Source of the DNA: [Scytonema hofmanni] UTEX 2349
Lineage (GTDB): Bacteria > Cyanobacteriota > Cyanobacteriia > Cyanobacteriales > Nostocaceae
Assembly: GCF_000582685.1 (NCBI RefSeq)
Contig: NZ_ALWD01000002.1
Coordinates: 118,264 to 182,263 of the forward strand
DNA: 64,000 nucleotides
Direction of reading: 5' to 3'
Part shown: piece after piece, positions 17,641 to 26,414 of the stretch
Position numbering within the stretch: position 1 is the stretch's first letter
Layout of the letters: each line of letters begins with the position of its first letter
The notes under the pieces: generated by a model
Database searches by the model: none
The model's input: only the letters and a program-made list of their open reading frames with translations
Told to the model about the DNA's origin: nothing
Position numbers and translations under genes: made by a program

Positions 17641-18651
17641 ATGCACAAACGATTTGTTAACCATTGCACAATTGATATCACTATTATTCCAGATGGACCC
17701 ATCCTGATTAAATCAGGTCGGGAAGGTGCAGACCCTACAAAACCTCAAATGGAGTTTGTAGAAACTTTTCATAATGGTATTCCGACAATTTATCTTCCTG
17801 GTAGTTCCTTAAAAGGTGCAATTCGCGCTCATGCTGAACGTATTGTCAGAACTGTAGGTCATCCTGAATATGAAAAACCGTCCGATCCCAAACTTATTTG
17901 GGCAAATAATCCGTTAGATACTGATAAATACGATTATTTATATGAAAATCCTCAAGCTGAACAAGGACTAAAAAAGAAACTACCAGCACCCGCTATATAT
18001 AAAGAATCATCCTTCACTGACCAGATATTTGGCAATATTGCGATCGCTAGTCGTTTCCGTATTGAAGATGCTTATCCTGATACCTCAGTACCAGTCAAAA
18101 TCGAAGAACGCAACGGTGTTGCCATTGATAGAGTATTTGGTTCGGTAGCACACGGACCTTTTGATTATCAAGTTTGCACTGGTGGTGCGTTTAAGACCAA
18201 AATCCACCTAAAAAACTTTTCGCTGGCACAGTTGGGGTTAATTGCACTTGTAATGCGTGATTTAAACGCAGGTTGGTTTGGCATTGGTTTTGCCAAATCG
18301 CGGGGGTTGGGTATAGTCCACTTAGAGTACAACAGTGCTGTTGTGCAGTATCCAGGTTGCATATTGGACAAAGAAGGGCAAATTTACCCATTTGGCAGTT
18401 CAACACCTTGGGATAAGGTTTATCTTGCAGGTGCTGGGGAATTTTTACAAGAAGATGGTGCTAATCCTTACGGTTTTCCTTCAAATGACAAATATGAAGT
18501 TGCTATCTCACCAACATCGATGGAATATGGCTTTGGCGTAGAACTGCGCTGGGAAGACAAAACTGATATCACCGAATTATTTATGCAAAGCGTTGCCGCT
18601 TGGAGCAAGTTGTTGGAAGAAGGAGGTGCTTTATGTGCAACGTTTGGGTAA
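17641..18651 (+). CDS. Csm3-like Cas7 RAMP protein
   Basis: 336 aa. YLPGSSLKGAIRAHAERIV, FRIEDAYP, EERNGVAIDRVFGSVAHG and FAKSRGLGIVHLE are textbook Csm3-family motifs. The N-terminal PILIKSGREGADP resembles the Csm3 beta-hairpin before the catalytic aspartate. It lies 9 bp after the previous gene, and its 3' end overlaps the csx19 start by 19 bp. It is probably a target-RNA-cleaving backbone subunit. Confidence 0.85.
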   Translation: MHKRFVNHCTIDITIIPDGPILIKSGREGADPTKPQMEFVETFHNGIPTIYLPGSSLKGAIRAHAERIVRTVGHPEYEKPSDPKLIWANNPLDTDKYDYLYENPQAEQGLKKKLPAPAIYKESSFTDQIFGNIAIASRFRIEDAYPDTSVPVKIEERNGVAIDRVFGSVAHGPFDYQVCTGGAFKTKIHLKNFSLAQLGLIALVMRDLNAGWFGIGFAKSRGLGIVHLEYNSAVVQYPGCILDKEGQIYPFGSSTPWDKVYLAGAGEFLQEDGANPYGFPSNDKYEVAISPTSMEYGFGVELRWEDKTDITELFMQSVAAWSKLLEEGGALCATFG

Positions 18652-19157
18652 GCGAAGAATCTCTTTCAACAGATAAATTAATCGAACGATTGGAAGAACT
18701 GACAACTTCACCCAGTTACTATTTTTTACGTTGGGCACATCGGGTTGGGGGGTTTTGGCAGCGGCGAAGCGACAAGTTTGCCAACTTGGGAGATGATATA
18801 AGCGATCGCTTAAATAATTATCCCATCAATGGTGTTGCGCCAAAACACCCTGAACCCTTTCCTAGTCCCCAAGGACAACTGTTTAACTCAGTGCTGGAGG
18901 TGCGTTGGCAGATTAAGCAAGGTAAGTATCAGGTATTGCTACTCGGTTCACAAGAGATAATACCAGGTTTTAGGGCGATCGAACGCGATTGGGAAATAAT
19001 TGAGCAAAATGTACTTATACATCCCGAAGATGAAACTCGCTTTCCCAAGGGACTGGAGTCAGATGTCGTTAATAATCTTGCCCAACGCTATTTTCGAGAC
19101 AAGAAGACTGCTACGGTTCACTTTGTCGCCTTAACGCTGAAAAATTCCCATGACTAA
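18633..19157 (+). CDS. csx19: Csx19-like type III-D protein
   Basis: 174 aa from ATG 18633, chosen because AGGAGG stands 8 nt upstream; an in-frame TTG at 18600 is worse. A distinctive YYFLRWAHRVGGFWQ segment and the tail TATVHFVAL match the Csx19 family (TIGR03984-type) found with csx10 in cyanobacterial III-D operons. It contains no nuclease motif. Its exact role in the complex is not known to me. Its stop overlaps the next gene by 8 bp. Confidence 0.65.
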   Translation: MCNVWVSEESLSTDKLIERLEELTTSPSYYFLRWAHRVGGFWQRRSDKFANLGDDISDRLNNYPINGVAPKHPEPFPSPQGQLFNSVLEVRWQIKQGKYQVLLLGSQEIIPGFRAIERDWEIIEQNVLIHPEDETRFPKGLESDVVNNLAQRYFRDKKTATVHFVALTLKNSHD

Positions 19158-20193
19158 CAGTTCTTATCGCTCTAACACCAATGGTAGTTCAGATGAACGC
19201 GCACCCGTACCATACGAACTCGTTCGGTTTCCAGATAAACCACCCAGCGTTTGCACTCCTCCCGGACACGACAAATACCAAAGCAATTGCTTACACGGTA
19301 CTTTATTTTTAACTCTCCAAGTACAGACAGCGCTACACGTTTCCACTGGGGTAGCTGTGATGGGTAGCGATGTTGATAAAAATGGTATACCCCTAATCAA
19401 GACTATGGAGCAGGGGGTAGATAAAACACTGTTGATTCCAGGTAGTTCTTTAAAAGGTTGTATCCGCGCTATCTATGAAGCAATTACTAATAGTCGTTTA
19501 GGCGTAAAGTCAAAAACCAATAACCCACCTGACCGCTTACCTGCTCGCAGACAAAATGAAATTTGTCCGGCGGGAGTCGTCTTTGGTGCATCGGGAGATA
19601 ATTGGGGTTGGCAAGGATTAATTAACATCCGAGATGCACGCTGTAACACAAATGGTTTTGGTGTTGGTTATATGCCTGCTTTATGGTCGCCAAAACCTCA
19701 AGGAAGCAACTATTATCATGAAGGTAATGTTGCTGGGCGTAAGTTTTATTATCACATGGTTCGTGCCTTAGATAAAGGTGAAAAGGATGGAATTCGCGTC
19801 CAACAAGCAAGTAGAAATTATACTTTTTCAACACAGTTACACTTTAGAAATCTTCAATCTAAACAACTAGGAGCGCTATTAATTGCTTTGGGACAAGACT
19901 CAAATTATCCCTTTGCACTCAAACTTGGTGCGGGAAAACCCATTGGTATGGGAACAATGATAGTGAAAATCACGGAAGTGCAGGTGATGCAAAATCAAGA
20001 TGATTTATGTAAGCACTATAAGTCGTTCTCCAATCCAGATGATGAAAAATTAAAGGGTGAACTGTTGCAGCAATTTATTCTTCAACACATGCAAGCAGCC
20101 CACAATCAAAATTTGATTGAAGAGCCGCAGTTAGAACAATTAAGTCAAATTTTAAGTTATCCCACTACCCGTCAACCTTACGAAAATTACTAA
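19150..20193 (+). CDS. Cas7-like RAMP protein (TIGR03986-like)
   Basis: 347 aa. The N-terminal 40 residues are polar; then FLTLQVQTALHVSTG, IPGSSLKGCIRAIYE, VVFGASGDNWGWQGLINIRDA and LKLGAGKPIGMGTMIV give a RAMP fold with its two characteristic loops. Its size and divergence from the two Csm3-like genes suggest a capping or specialised Cas7. Its TAA shares an A with the next ATG (TAATG). Confidence 0.75.
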   Translation: MTNSSYRSNTNGSSDERAPVPYELVRFPDKPPSVCTPPGHDKYQSNCLHGTLFLTLQVQTALHVSTGVAVMGSDVDKNGIPLIKTMEQGVDKTLLIPGSSLKGCIRAIYEAITNSRLGVKSKTNNPPDRLPARRQNEICPAGVVFGASGDNWGWQGLINIRDARCNTNGFGVGYMPALWSPKPQGSNYYHEGNVAGRKFYYHMVRALDKGEKDGIRVQQASRNYTFSTQLHFRNLQSKQLGALLIALGQDSNYPFALKLGAGKPIGMGTMIVKITEVQVMQNQDDLCKHYKSFSNPDDEKLKGELLQQFILQHMQAAHNQNLIEEPQLEQLSQILSYPTTRQPYENY

Positions 20194-20900
20194 TGGCTGT
20201 TTATCTCGACGAACGCGCTTATTCATTAACAGAATATGAGTCGCAAATCGCGCATAATATTGCGCGAATTTTGGCTGAAGAACAAATATCACTCAATCGT
20301 GAATCTCGCTCTAATTCCGATGGGATTAAGACTGAGCTAGAAAAAGTCATTACTTATCTTTATACAAAAATTCGTCAAGCTGAGGGTAAGAGTAAAAACA
20401 ATGTATTATCTATTTTATTTAATTATCTAGAGCATTTAGTCAAATACGGCAAACAAATTGGGCATACAGGTAATGTCCCTAAATATTATGACAGTATTCT
20501 CTATGCCTGCGAACAATACTTTGATATCAAACAGAATGATGCTGCTAGAGTATTAACAATACTCGGCTGGTCGGCACGTTTAATTCGCTTTTACAAGCAG
20601 AAAATTGAAAATGGCGAAGTTTTACCTGCAATTGCACCTGTAGTGAAATCACCTCCAGAACCCAAAAGCCAGACTATTACAAATCAATCCCAGAAATTTG
20701 AAATTGACCAGATACTCGATGCTACAGTAGTTAAAGTTACTAGCAATAAAGTTTCCTATCAAATTGGAGATATTTTGATTCCTAATGAGAAAGAACCTAA
20801 ACATGCCAAAAATTTACAGGAAAAACAAACAGTCAAAGTCAAGGTGACGGCAATTAAAGAAGATGGCAGTATCAAACACGTTAAATACTGTGGTAGTTAA
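20193..20900 (+). CDS. Unknown last gene of the type III operon (C-terminal small beta domain)
   Basis: 235 aa. Residues 1-145 are helical (REIARILAEEQISL-like, LARLIRFYKQK), then a polar linker, then about 65 residues of beta strands: DATVVKVTSNKVSYQIGDIL and QTVKVKVTAIKEDGSIKHVK, which look like an OB/S1- or TRAM-type nucleic-acid-binding fold. It is translationally coupled to the preceding Cas7. I recognise no named Cas family. An RNA-binding accessory subunit is a reasonable inference, not shown. Confidence 0.55.
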   Translation: MAVYLDERAYSLTEYESQIAHNIARILAEEQISLNRESRSNSDGIKTELEKVITYLYTKIRQAEGKSKNNVLSILFNYLEHLVKYGKQIGHTGNVPKYYDSILYACEQYFDIKQNDAARVLTILGWSARLIRFYKQKIENGEVLPAIAPVVKSPPEPKSQTITNQSQKFEIDQILDATVVKVTSNKVSYQIGDILIPNEKEPKHAKNLQEKQTVKVKVTAIKEDGSIKHVKYCGS

Positions 20901-20926
20901 CCCTTGATTTGTTAAATATTCATCCA

Positions 20927-21781
20927 TCATTGCTTTTCACCATAAGCAACATAGGCAGAATCGGCAACAATTCCCAGCAAACTTATCGGTGCATTTACAG
21001 GAATATAATAGTAATCAACTCGCGCTGCCAAATTATCTATTTCTCTATACCTTCCTTTTACATAAATCACTAAAACAGTATTTTTATCCAACCAATCTAA
21101 TGCTAAATCAATCTGCTCCTTTACTTTATCTTCCCGCTTATTTTCTGCATCTTCTTTTGATAATCCAACAAAATCCTGTCCTTCAAGTAGCTTAGAATTT
21201 ATTAAATCTAAGACTAAAATATCTCCTACTGGCTTCTTAGGCTTCCTTTTTTGATTCCAATATCTAACTTTAGCAAAACCTCTTGTACGCAGCAGCTTAC
21301 AATCATTGGGTTCTGTTGTATCGTTACTAGGTAAATAATAATCTACAATTGTTGAACCAATTACCCTTTCACGCTGCAAAGAACGCTTGACACTCTCAAC
21401 TTCGGATTGAACTAAATCTGTAATTTTATTCTCTACTTCTCGGTTAATTAATTGACTGGCTACTTTCTTCGCATCATCTAAATTTTTACCTACAACATAA
21501 GCTAAAAGTCCACCCAAAAAGGCAAATACAACTAAGACAAATTGCATCGCTGCAACAAATCTATTAAAGTTTTCATTTAGTTGGATGTTTGTACTTTTGA
21601 GAAATTCTAGTTGGCTGGCATTTGTAGTTTTAAGAAGCTCTATTTGACTTTTTAATAGTTCGATATCATTAGAAATTTTTGCCGTATTTGGTAACGGTGA
21701 AGATGTACGGGTAGGTGTTGGAGTTTGGGCAATAACCAAATCCCAAAGGTGAGATAAGTCAATTGAGGGTAGCCAATCCAT
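20927..21781 (-). CDS. Membrane coiled-coil protein convergent with the cas operon
   Basis: 284 aa. Residues 35-75 are a heptad-rich coiled coil (IELLKSQIELLKTTNASQLE), about 80-102 a transmembrane helix (FVLVVFAFLGGLLAYVVG), and 105-284 a soluble domain. The soluble domain has a variable DUF-like core ending in NTVLVIYVKGRY and DYYYIPVNAPISLLGIV. No CARF, HEPN, SAVED or nuclease motif is evident. It is trapped between the III-D operon and CRISPR array 1, on the opposite strand, the position where accessory membrane proteins of type III systems often sit. A membrane effector or sensor is inference; it could also be an unrelated resident. Confidence 0.55.
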   Translation of the reverse strand: MDWLPSIDLSHLWDLVIAQTPTPTRTSSPLPNTAKISNDIELLKSQIELLKTTNASQLEFLKSTNIQLNENFNRFVAAMQFVLVVFAFLGGLLAYVVGKNLDDAKKVASQLINREVENKITDLVQSEVESVKRSLQRERVIGSTIVDYYLPSNDTTEPNDCKLLRTRGFAKVRYWNQKRKPKKPVGDILVLDLINSKLLEGQDFVGLSKEDAENKREDKVKEQIDLALDWLDKNTVLVIYVKGRYREIDNLAARVDYYYIPVNAPISLLGIVADSAYVAYGEKQ

Positions 21782-21828
21782 AAGTTAGTTTATAGTGTTT
21801 GACGATCATAATATCCTTGAAAGGCGTC

Positions 21829-22511
21829 TTTTTTGTCCCCGTGAGGGGTAATTGGTTGAAAACGATGCACTTTCCGCGCAAGGTGTCCAGTGTTTTGTGA
21901 ATGGTAGTTTCCATCCCCGTGAGGGGTAATTGGTTGAAAACAAAAATAGTAGAATGCTATGACAATCATTACGATGGTTTCCATCCCCGTGAGGGGTAAT
22001 TGGTTGAAAACATTAATACATTGAAGGAAGATTTACGACAGAATCCTACTGGTTTCCATCCCCGTGAGGGGTAATTGGTTGAAAACTTAGAGTATGCAAC
22101 CCCTACGAATAGAGGATTTAGTTTCCATCCCCGTGAGGGGTAATTGGTTGAAAACCTATGACGGAACAGGCAAAAATGGCGGTGGTTCTCAGTTTCCATC
22201 CCCGTGAGGGGTAATTGGTTGAAAACAAACTACAACGGCAAACGCGTCGGCGTGCCAGAGTATTGTTTCCATCCCCGTGAGGGGTAATTGGTTGAAAACG
22301 TCTTGATGAAAAATCAGGATATTATCCGTTTAACGAGTTTCCATCCCCGTGAGGGGTAATTGGTTGAAAACAATAGCTAATGCAAAAACAAGTGCTGAAT
22401 CAGAAAGTTTCCATCCCCGTGAGGGGTAATTGGTTGAAAACTTGGAAAGACAGCTTGCCTGTTGGACCAGTGGAAAGTTTCCATCCCCGTGAGGGGTAAT
22501 TGGTTGAAAAC
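21829..22511 (-). CRISPR. CRISPR array 1 (10 repeats, 9 spacers)
   Basis: 35-bp repeats start at 21907, 21977, 22052, 22121, 22192, 22265, 22337, 22407 and 22477, plus a degenerate one at 21829-21863. On the transcribed (minus) strand the repeat begins GTTTTCAACCAATTA and ends CCCCTCACGGGGATGGAAAC. Spacers are 34-43 nt. The decayed repeat lies at the low-coordinate end and the leader motifs lie on the right, so transcription runs right to left. Spacers 5 (22156-22191) and 6 (22227-22264) read as open coding sequence, consistent with phage or plasmid genes. Confidence 0.97.
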
Positions 22512-22710
22512 CCTACCTGACTAGAAACCTTGAAATAACAAGGTTTGAGGGATGTAAATCTGAGGGGGTGTTTGTCATAAGCAAATAATTGAGACTATTT
22601 ATCAATTACCTTTAACCTGACAAGCTTTTAACATTTACACAGCAAGTTATCTGAGGGGGTCAACGAAAGAATAAGGGTTTCAGGTGTTACCCTTCCCCCT
22701 CAGGTGATTA
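22512..22710 (-). promoter_or_regulatory. Leader of array 1
   Basis: TCTGAGGGGGT at 22559-22569 lies 47 bp from the last base of the first repeat. A second copy at 22650-22660 and a reversed copy (CCCCCTCAG, 22695-22703) bracket ACGAAAGAATAAGGGTTTCA. The same set occurs in the other three leaders. The rest of 22710-22863 is AT-rich with no gene. Confidence 0.7.
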
Positions 22711-22863
22711 TTAAGCGAGCGGAAATATAAAGTAAATATAAGATCGCTCTACTCCCCACTAAAAACTTGCATGTAAAAAGTAAAAACAAACACTTTCACC
22801 TTTATTCGGAAACGCAATATTAACTTTTCGAGGTTCCGCTACACATTCGATGAGTATAGCAAA

Positions 22864-23979
22864 CTACTCCTGATTTTTGAGCGCCCGTCGCGCTAATTTA
22901 ACATAAGTTTTCACTGTTTCATAAGGCATTCCCAAATCTTGCGCTACCACTTGCAACGATTCTCCCATTTCTCGCCGTGCTAATATTGTCGCCCATTTTG
23001 TGGCTATTTCATCCGCGCGATCGCCCCCAGTACGTTTGCGTTGTGTCTTAAAAATTTCTGCTAAATCTTCAATGCGTTTCGCTAGCACACTTTCCACATC
23101 GGGTACATCCGGCAAAATTTGCGATGACCAACCTAACCGCGTTTGTCCCAACCCAAATGTAGTTTTATGACCAGTTCCGCAGTAAGGTGCGAGTTTCCCC
23201 AAAGCATAAAATAACTGTTGAAACTCCGCCTGCAAAGCTGCATCCTTAGTTAAACTAAACTCAATTGCCCCAGTAAAACCTGTCACCGCACCTTTTTTAG
23301 CCGCTAGTACCTTTGCGGTTGTTATCTGACAACGATTTATCAACACACAATCATCTACCCAAGCCAGGAAAGCATCTTGGTCAATAATTATCCCCGAAAA
23401 GTCATTCCAGCGTCGCAAGTAGCTGTGGAAGATATTAACTGGTACTGGAAGGGGGAAGTGATGACCTTTGCGACGAAAACTTGTAGAACTCAAGAATTTT
23501 AGGGTGACAGTATTGCCATGCTCAGAATTTAGCAGTTCGGCATAAGTTGTGGGAGGATGGATAATATCGCAAGAATTTATCTTTAAAGTGCCGGAGCGTA
23601 AGTCAACTACACTGGGCAAATTTTCCACCCACTCAAGCATCCACTTTTGCACTCGACTTGACAAAGCTGTGACATACCAGCGGTAAGTAGTGTTAGCAGA
23701 TAATTGTATTTGTCTGCCGCTACTAATTATCTCTCCATCCAAAGCAGAGATAGTAAAAGGTTTTTCTGATTCCCCATCGTGGAGATAAGCAGAAAGTTCC
23801 ACGTCAAGCGATCGCACTTGGTCGAGAAACCAAGCATGGAGTCCAATGGTATACTGCGGGTAAAGGTAAGCATCTTTTTCGGGGATTAACTCAAACTCCA
23901 AGCCGATCAACTCTGTGTCTTTTGACCATGTAAGCTCAGAAGATGATGTAGTTAGCTTTTTTTGAGAGTGTCGAGGCAT
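22864..23979 (-). CDS. cas6: Cas6 pre-crRNA endoribonuclease with C-terminal HTH
   Basis: 371 aa from ATG 23979; an in-frame TTG 36 nt upstream is unlikely. Cas6 cuts CRISPR repeats 3' of the hairpin. The glycine-rich loop GTGHKTTFGLGQ near residue 280 and the preceding RAMP folds (FTGAIEF strand) mark Cas6. The last 45 residues (WATILARREMGESLQVVAQ, then DLGMPYETVKTYVKLARRAL) form a sigma-4-like helix-turn-helix, an unusual addition. The catalytic histidine cannot be fixed by eye. It stands alone between arrays 1 and 2, with a repeat-like hairpin in its 5' leader. Confidence 0.88.
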   Translation of the reverse strand: MPRHSQKKLTTSSSELTWSKDTELIGLEFELIPEKDAYLYPQYTIGLHAWFLDQVRSLDVELSAYLHDGESEKPFTISALDGEIISSGRQIQLSANTTYRWYVTALSSRVQKWMLEWVENLPSVVDLRSGTLKINSCDIIHPPTTYAELLNSEHGNTVTLKFLSSTSFRRKGHHFPLPVPVNIFHSYLRRWNDFSGIIIDQDAFLAWVDDCVLINRCQITTAKVLAAKKGAVTGFTGAIEFSLTKDAALQAEFQQLFYALGKLAPYCGTGHKTTFGLGQTRLGWSSQILPDVPDVESVLAKRIEDLAEIFKTQRKRTGGDRADEIATKWATILARREMGESLQVVAQDLGMPYETVKTYVKLARRALKNQE

Positions 23980-24015
23980 GGTAGCATTTAAGCTATATTT
24001 TCTGCATCTTATCAA

Positions 24016-24044
24016 GTTTTCATCCCCTTATGGGGATTTAATAA
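24016..24044 (-). promoter_or_regulatory. CRISPR-repeat-like hairpin in the cas6 5' leader
   Basis: On the minus strand, 37 nt before the cas6 ATG, the sequence reads TTATTAAATCC, then CCATAAGGGGATGAAAAC. It has the repeat's stem (ATCCCC/GGGGAT around a 4-nt loop) and nearly its 3' handle (GATGGAAAC in the arrays, GATGAAAAC here). It is not followed by spacers. It could be a Cas6 binding or cleavage site for autoregulation. Confidence 0.5.
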
Positions 24045-24240
24045 GTCAGATGTAGAGACGACGATTTATCGCGTCTCTATAAGAGTCGATTTGGAAACCT
24101 TAATAGAGAGATTGCATTTTGTCGGTTGCTATGGTACTGTTTATACCAACACATGCACCTTGACAATTTAATAACTACATTTTCTTTAATGTGTAACTTA
24201 ATGGTTAGTTTCCTAAAGCCATTTTGTTAAGAAATGTAAA

Positions 24241-24432
24241 CTGAGGGGGTCGTCCAAAGTCCGAAAGGCTTATTGTTTCGTAGACCCCCTCAGATGACTT
24301 ACTGTATAAGGGTTTGGGGTCTTGAAGACTGTAGTTATTGTCAATAATTATGGTCTGTTGACAGGTAAAATAGACCCCCCTCAGTTTTACAGTTCTGTAA
24401 TCCTTATTTGGTAAGCTTTCTGTAAGAGTGGG
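24241..24432 (+). promoter_or_regulatory. Leader of array 2
   Basis: CTGAGGGGGTC at 24241, GACCCCCTCAGA at 24284-24295 and GACCCCCCTCAG at 24373-24384, the last ending 48 bp before the first repeat. Between the first two lies CTTATTGTTTCG, matching CTTATTCTTTCG of leaders 1 and 4. 24045-24240 contains a GTAGAGACG../CGTCTCTA hairpin near 24052 and no gene. Confidence 0.7.
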
Positions 24433-25048
24433 GTTTTAAATCTCTTACCCCTCACGGGGATGGAAACTTAGCCATGTTTACAGTGGTGAACATGGCAATA
24501 AGTTTTAAATCTCTTACCCCTCACGGGGATGGAAACCCCGTTGACGTGTCCTTTCTCAACTATGTCTCCAGTTGTTTTAAATCTCTTACCCCTCACGGGG
24601 ATGGAAACAATTTCCACACTCATTTGCAAATACAGATGAAGCTGAAAGTTTTAAATCTCTTACCCCTCACGGGGATGGAAACACCATTCTTATAACGAGG
24701 CGTTTTGTGTCCTCATCAGTTTTAAATCTCTTACCCCTCACGGGGATGGAAACTTTCTTGAAATGTCCATTCTGCTCGCCAAATCTTACCAGTTTTAAAT
24801 CTCTTACCCCTCACGGGGATGGAAACACAGTACGGCACAGGCAATTGGGGAGAATGCCACCCGTTTTAAATCTCTTACCCCTCACGGGGATGGAAACCAA
24901 CGCCATTCAACGCCATCAAACCAGCAATAGCCAGTTGTTTTAAATCTCTTACCCCTCACGGGGATGGAAACTTTCAGTTGGTGGTGTTCACGTGCTGCAC
25001 GATTGGAATAATCGTTTTAAATCTCTTACCCCTCACGGGGATGGAAAC
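24433..25048 (+). CRISPR. CRISPR array 2 (9 repeats, 8 spacers)
   Basis: 35-bp repeats start at 24433, 24502, 24574, 24648, 24719, 24792, 24863, 24937 and 25014, all identical by eye. They begin GTTTTAAATCTCTTA and end CCCCTCACGGGGATGGAAAC. Spacers are 34-42 nt. The leader is on the left. The third spacer (24609-24647) overlaps a spacer of array 3 by 25 nt. Confidence 0.97.
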
Positions 25049-25106
25049 CAGTATATTTATTGCGCTAAATTTTTAAAACTTCTATTTATTTATGGAGATT
25101 ATCTTT

Positions 25107-25367
25107 TTACTTTTTACTATCAGGTAATTTTCGCACTCCTTGCACATCAAAAATAATCAGAAAACTTGTATTTTTGATTGAATGTTGCAACACTTGCAAG
25201 TAAGCAACTGCATCATCTCGGCGACGAAATCGTGCAACAACTTTAGACTCTTGGCACTCTGTATAAATGCTTCTGGGGTGTAACGGCACACCAGAATTAT
25301 CCAACTGTTGTTTATTAGGTAAAACACGAATAATGCACCACGGATGCAGTTGCTTAAAATAGGTCAT
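25107..25367 (-). CDS. Small hypothetical protein
   Basis: 86 aa from ATG 25367, preceded by GAGGTGG at 5 nt; the GTG 9 nt upstream overlaps that site and is rejected. Contains RFRRRDDAVAYLQVLQ, like small cyanobacterial proteins with a conserved RRD...AYLQ stretch and no known function. No membrane segment. It lies downstream of the HTH gene at 25496 and may share its transcript. Confidence 0.5.
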   Translation of the reverse strand: MTYFKQLHPWCIIRVLPNKQQLDNSGVPLHPRSIYTECQESKVVARFRRRDDAVAYLQVLQHSIKNTSFLIIFDVQGVRKLPDSKK

Positions 25368-25495
25368 AATTACCACCTCACAAATGCTGATAAATACCTG
25401 AAAAATCAGCTTTTAAATTGACTACTATCACCTTAGTTGAGGAATATTATTCAAAACAGGTCGAGGTGATATTGACAAATTGACTTAGTTGTGAT

Positions 25496-25813
25496 TTAAC
25501 TAAGTGAATTCTCTAAATTATTGAGGTGTAACCAGTGTAGAACCTCTTCGGGAATTTCCTCAAAATGTTCGAGTAGAAAATCCATCAAAGCCAAATGGCG
25601 TAAGTCGTTATAAGTGGGATAGCGTTGGTTACAGCCGTTTCTAAACCAGCCTCTAACTGTTGAATCGGAACGGGAACATATCAGGGCGATTTGTTCGTAA
25701 TTTACACCCCATTTTGCATAAAATTGTGTTGGTGTCATACCAAATTCCCAATTGCTGTAGAGTAAAATCAGATGTCGTTCGCGTGCGGTTATTCGACGGG
25801 GATTAGACATCAT
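25496..25813 (-). CDS. Small helix-turn-helix protein
   Basis: 105 aa. MTPTQFYAKWGVNYEQIALI followed by CSRSDSTVRGWF reads as a helix-turn-helix with an STVRGWF recognition helix, as in small cyanobacterial DNA-binding proteins. The C-terminus is acidic and helical. It sits between array 2 and the cas2-cas1 genes, flanked by AAAAGTAAAAAG-type tandem repeats (25815-25855). A transcriptional regulator is likely; its target is unknown. Confidence 0.55.
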   Translation of the reverse strand: MMSNPRRITARERHLILLYSNWEFGMTPTQFYAKWGVNYEQIALICSRSDSTVRGWFRNGCNQRYPTYNDLRHLALMDFLLEHFEEIPEEVLHWLHLNNLENSLS

Positions 25814-25862
25814 AAATAAGTAAAAAGGTAAAAGTAAAAAGGCAAAAGAAAGAGTAGGGAAT

Positions 25863-25987
25863 AAGTTATACCGTTTCTATATGAAGATGCGTCTAATCAG
25901 CCCACGTAGGTGGGCTTTGTTCGTATAGCCCTAGGCTTCCAGCCTAAGGGCGATAATGTGCAACCTCACATAGAATTGGTATAACTT
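25863..25987. mobile_element. 125-bp MITE-like inverted-repeat element
   Basis: The left end AAGTTATACCGTTTCTAT and the right end (reading inward) AAGTTATACCAATTCTAT are inverted repeats. Inside are two hairpins, AGCCCAC/GTGGGCT and GCCCTAGGCTT/AGCCTAAGGGC. It has no coding capacity. Confidence 0.5.
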
Positions 25988-25989
25988 GA

Positions 25990-26259
25990 TTAGTGCGAAT
26001 CTAAATGCGTGATAAGAATGTTTTCTGACTCCGTATAACGCCAGTAAAATCGTTTTGCCATCGATGCAGAAGAACTCCAGATATCGCCGTTTTTACAGCT
26101 ATATCTGTGTGTTCTCAAGCTGCGATAAGCCGGACCATAAAGAGCAAAAATTTCAAATGCTTTGTCGTACTGCTTGCGGTCTTTTAGAGGTAATTCATCA
26201 AGTTTTTTTTGGACTTTGGGAGCAAAAATCAAACGGAATTTAACAGATTGAACTTCCAT
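25990..26259 (-). CDS. RelE/ParE-superfamily toxin-like protein
   Basis: 89 aa. FAPKVQKKLDELPLKDRKQY is the usual helical N-terminus of RelE/ParE proteins, and RFYWRYTESENILITHLDSH the C-terminal strands ending in the typical H-x-x-H-like tail. No antitoxin gene is adjacent on the same strand, so it is an orphan or its partner is lost. In the family such proteins cut mRNA or poison gyrase; activity here is inferred. Confidence 0.6.
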   Translation of the reverse strand: MEVQSVKFRLIFAPKVQKKLDELPLKDRKQYDKAFEIFALYGPAYRSLRTHRYSCKNGDIWSSSASMAKRFYWRYTESENILITHLDSH

Positions 26260-26414
26260 TCAATAATTCCTAGATATCCCAACTTGACCAGACAGCGCAG
26301 AGTTTCTTATTCAAGGAGGCGATCGCGCAGCGACTCCAAAGGAGTATCGCGCTTTTTTCCAGCTAGTCATTTTGATATTCTTTTCTAAGGTAAAAACTAC
26401 GTAGAAATCACTTT

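Noticed and set aside
24474..24943. Open frames running through CRISPR arrays (also at 21790-22199, 32434-32628 and 36951-38247)
   Set aside because: They translate the repeats themselves (HGDGN and LPLTGMET motifs), so they are artefacts of repeat periodicity.
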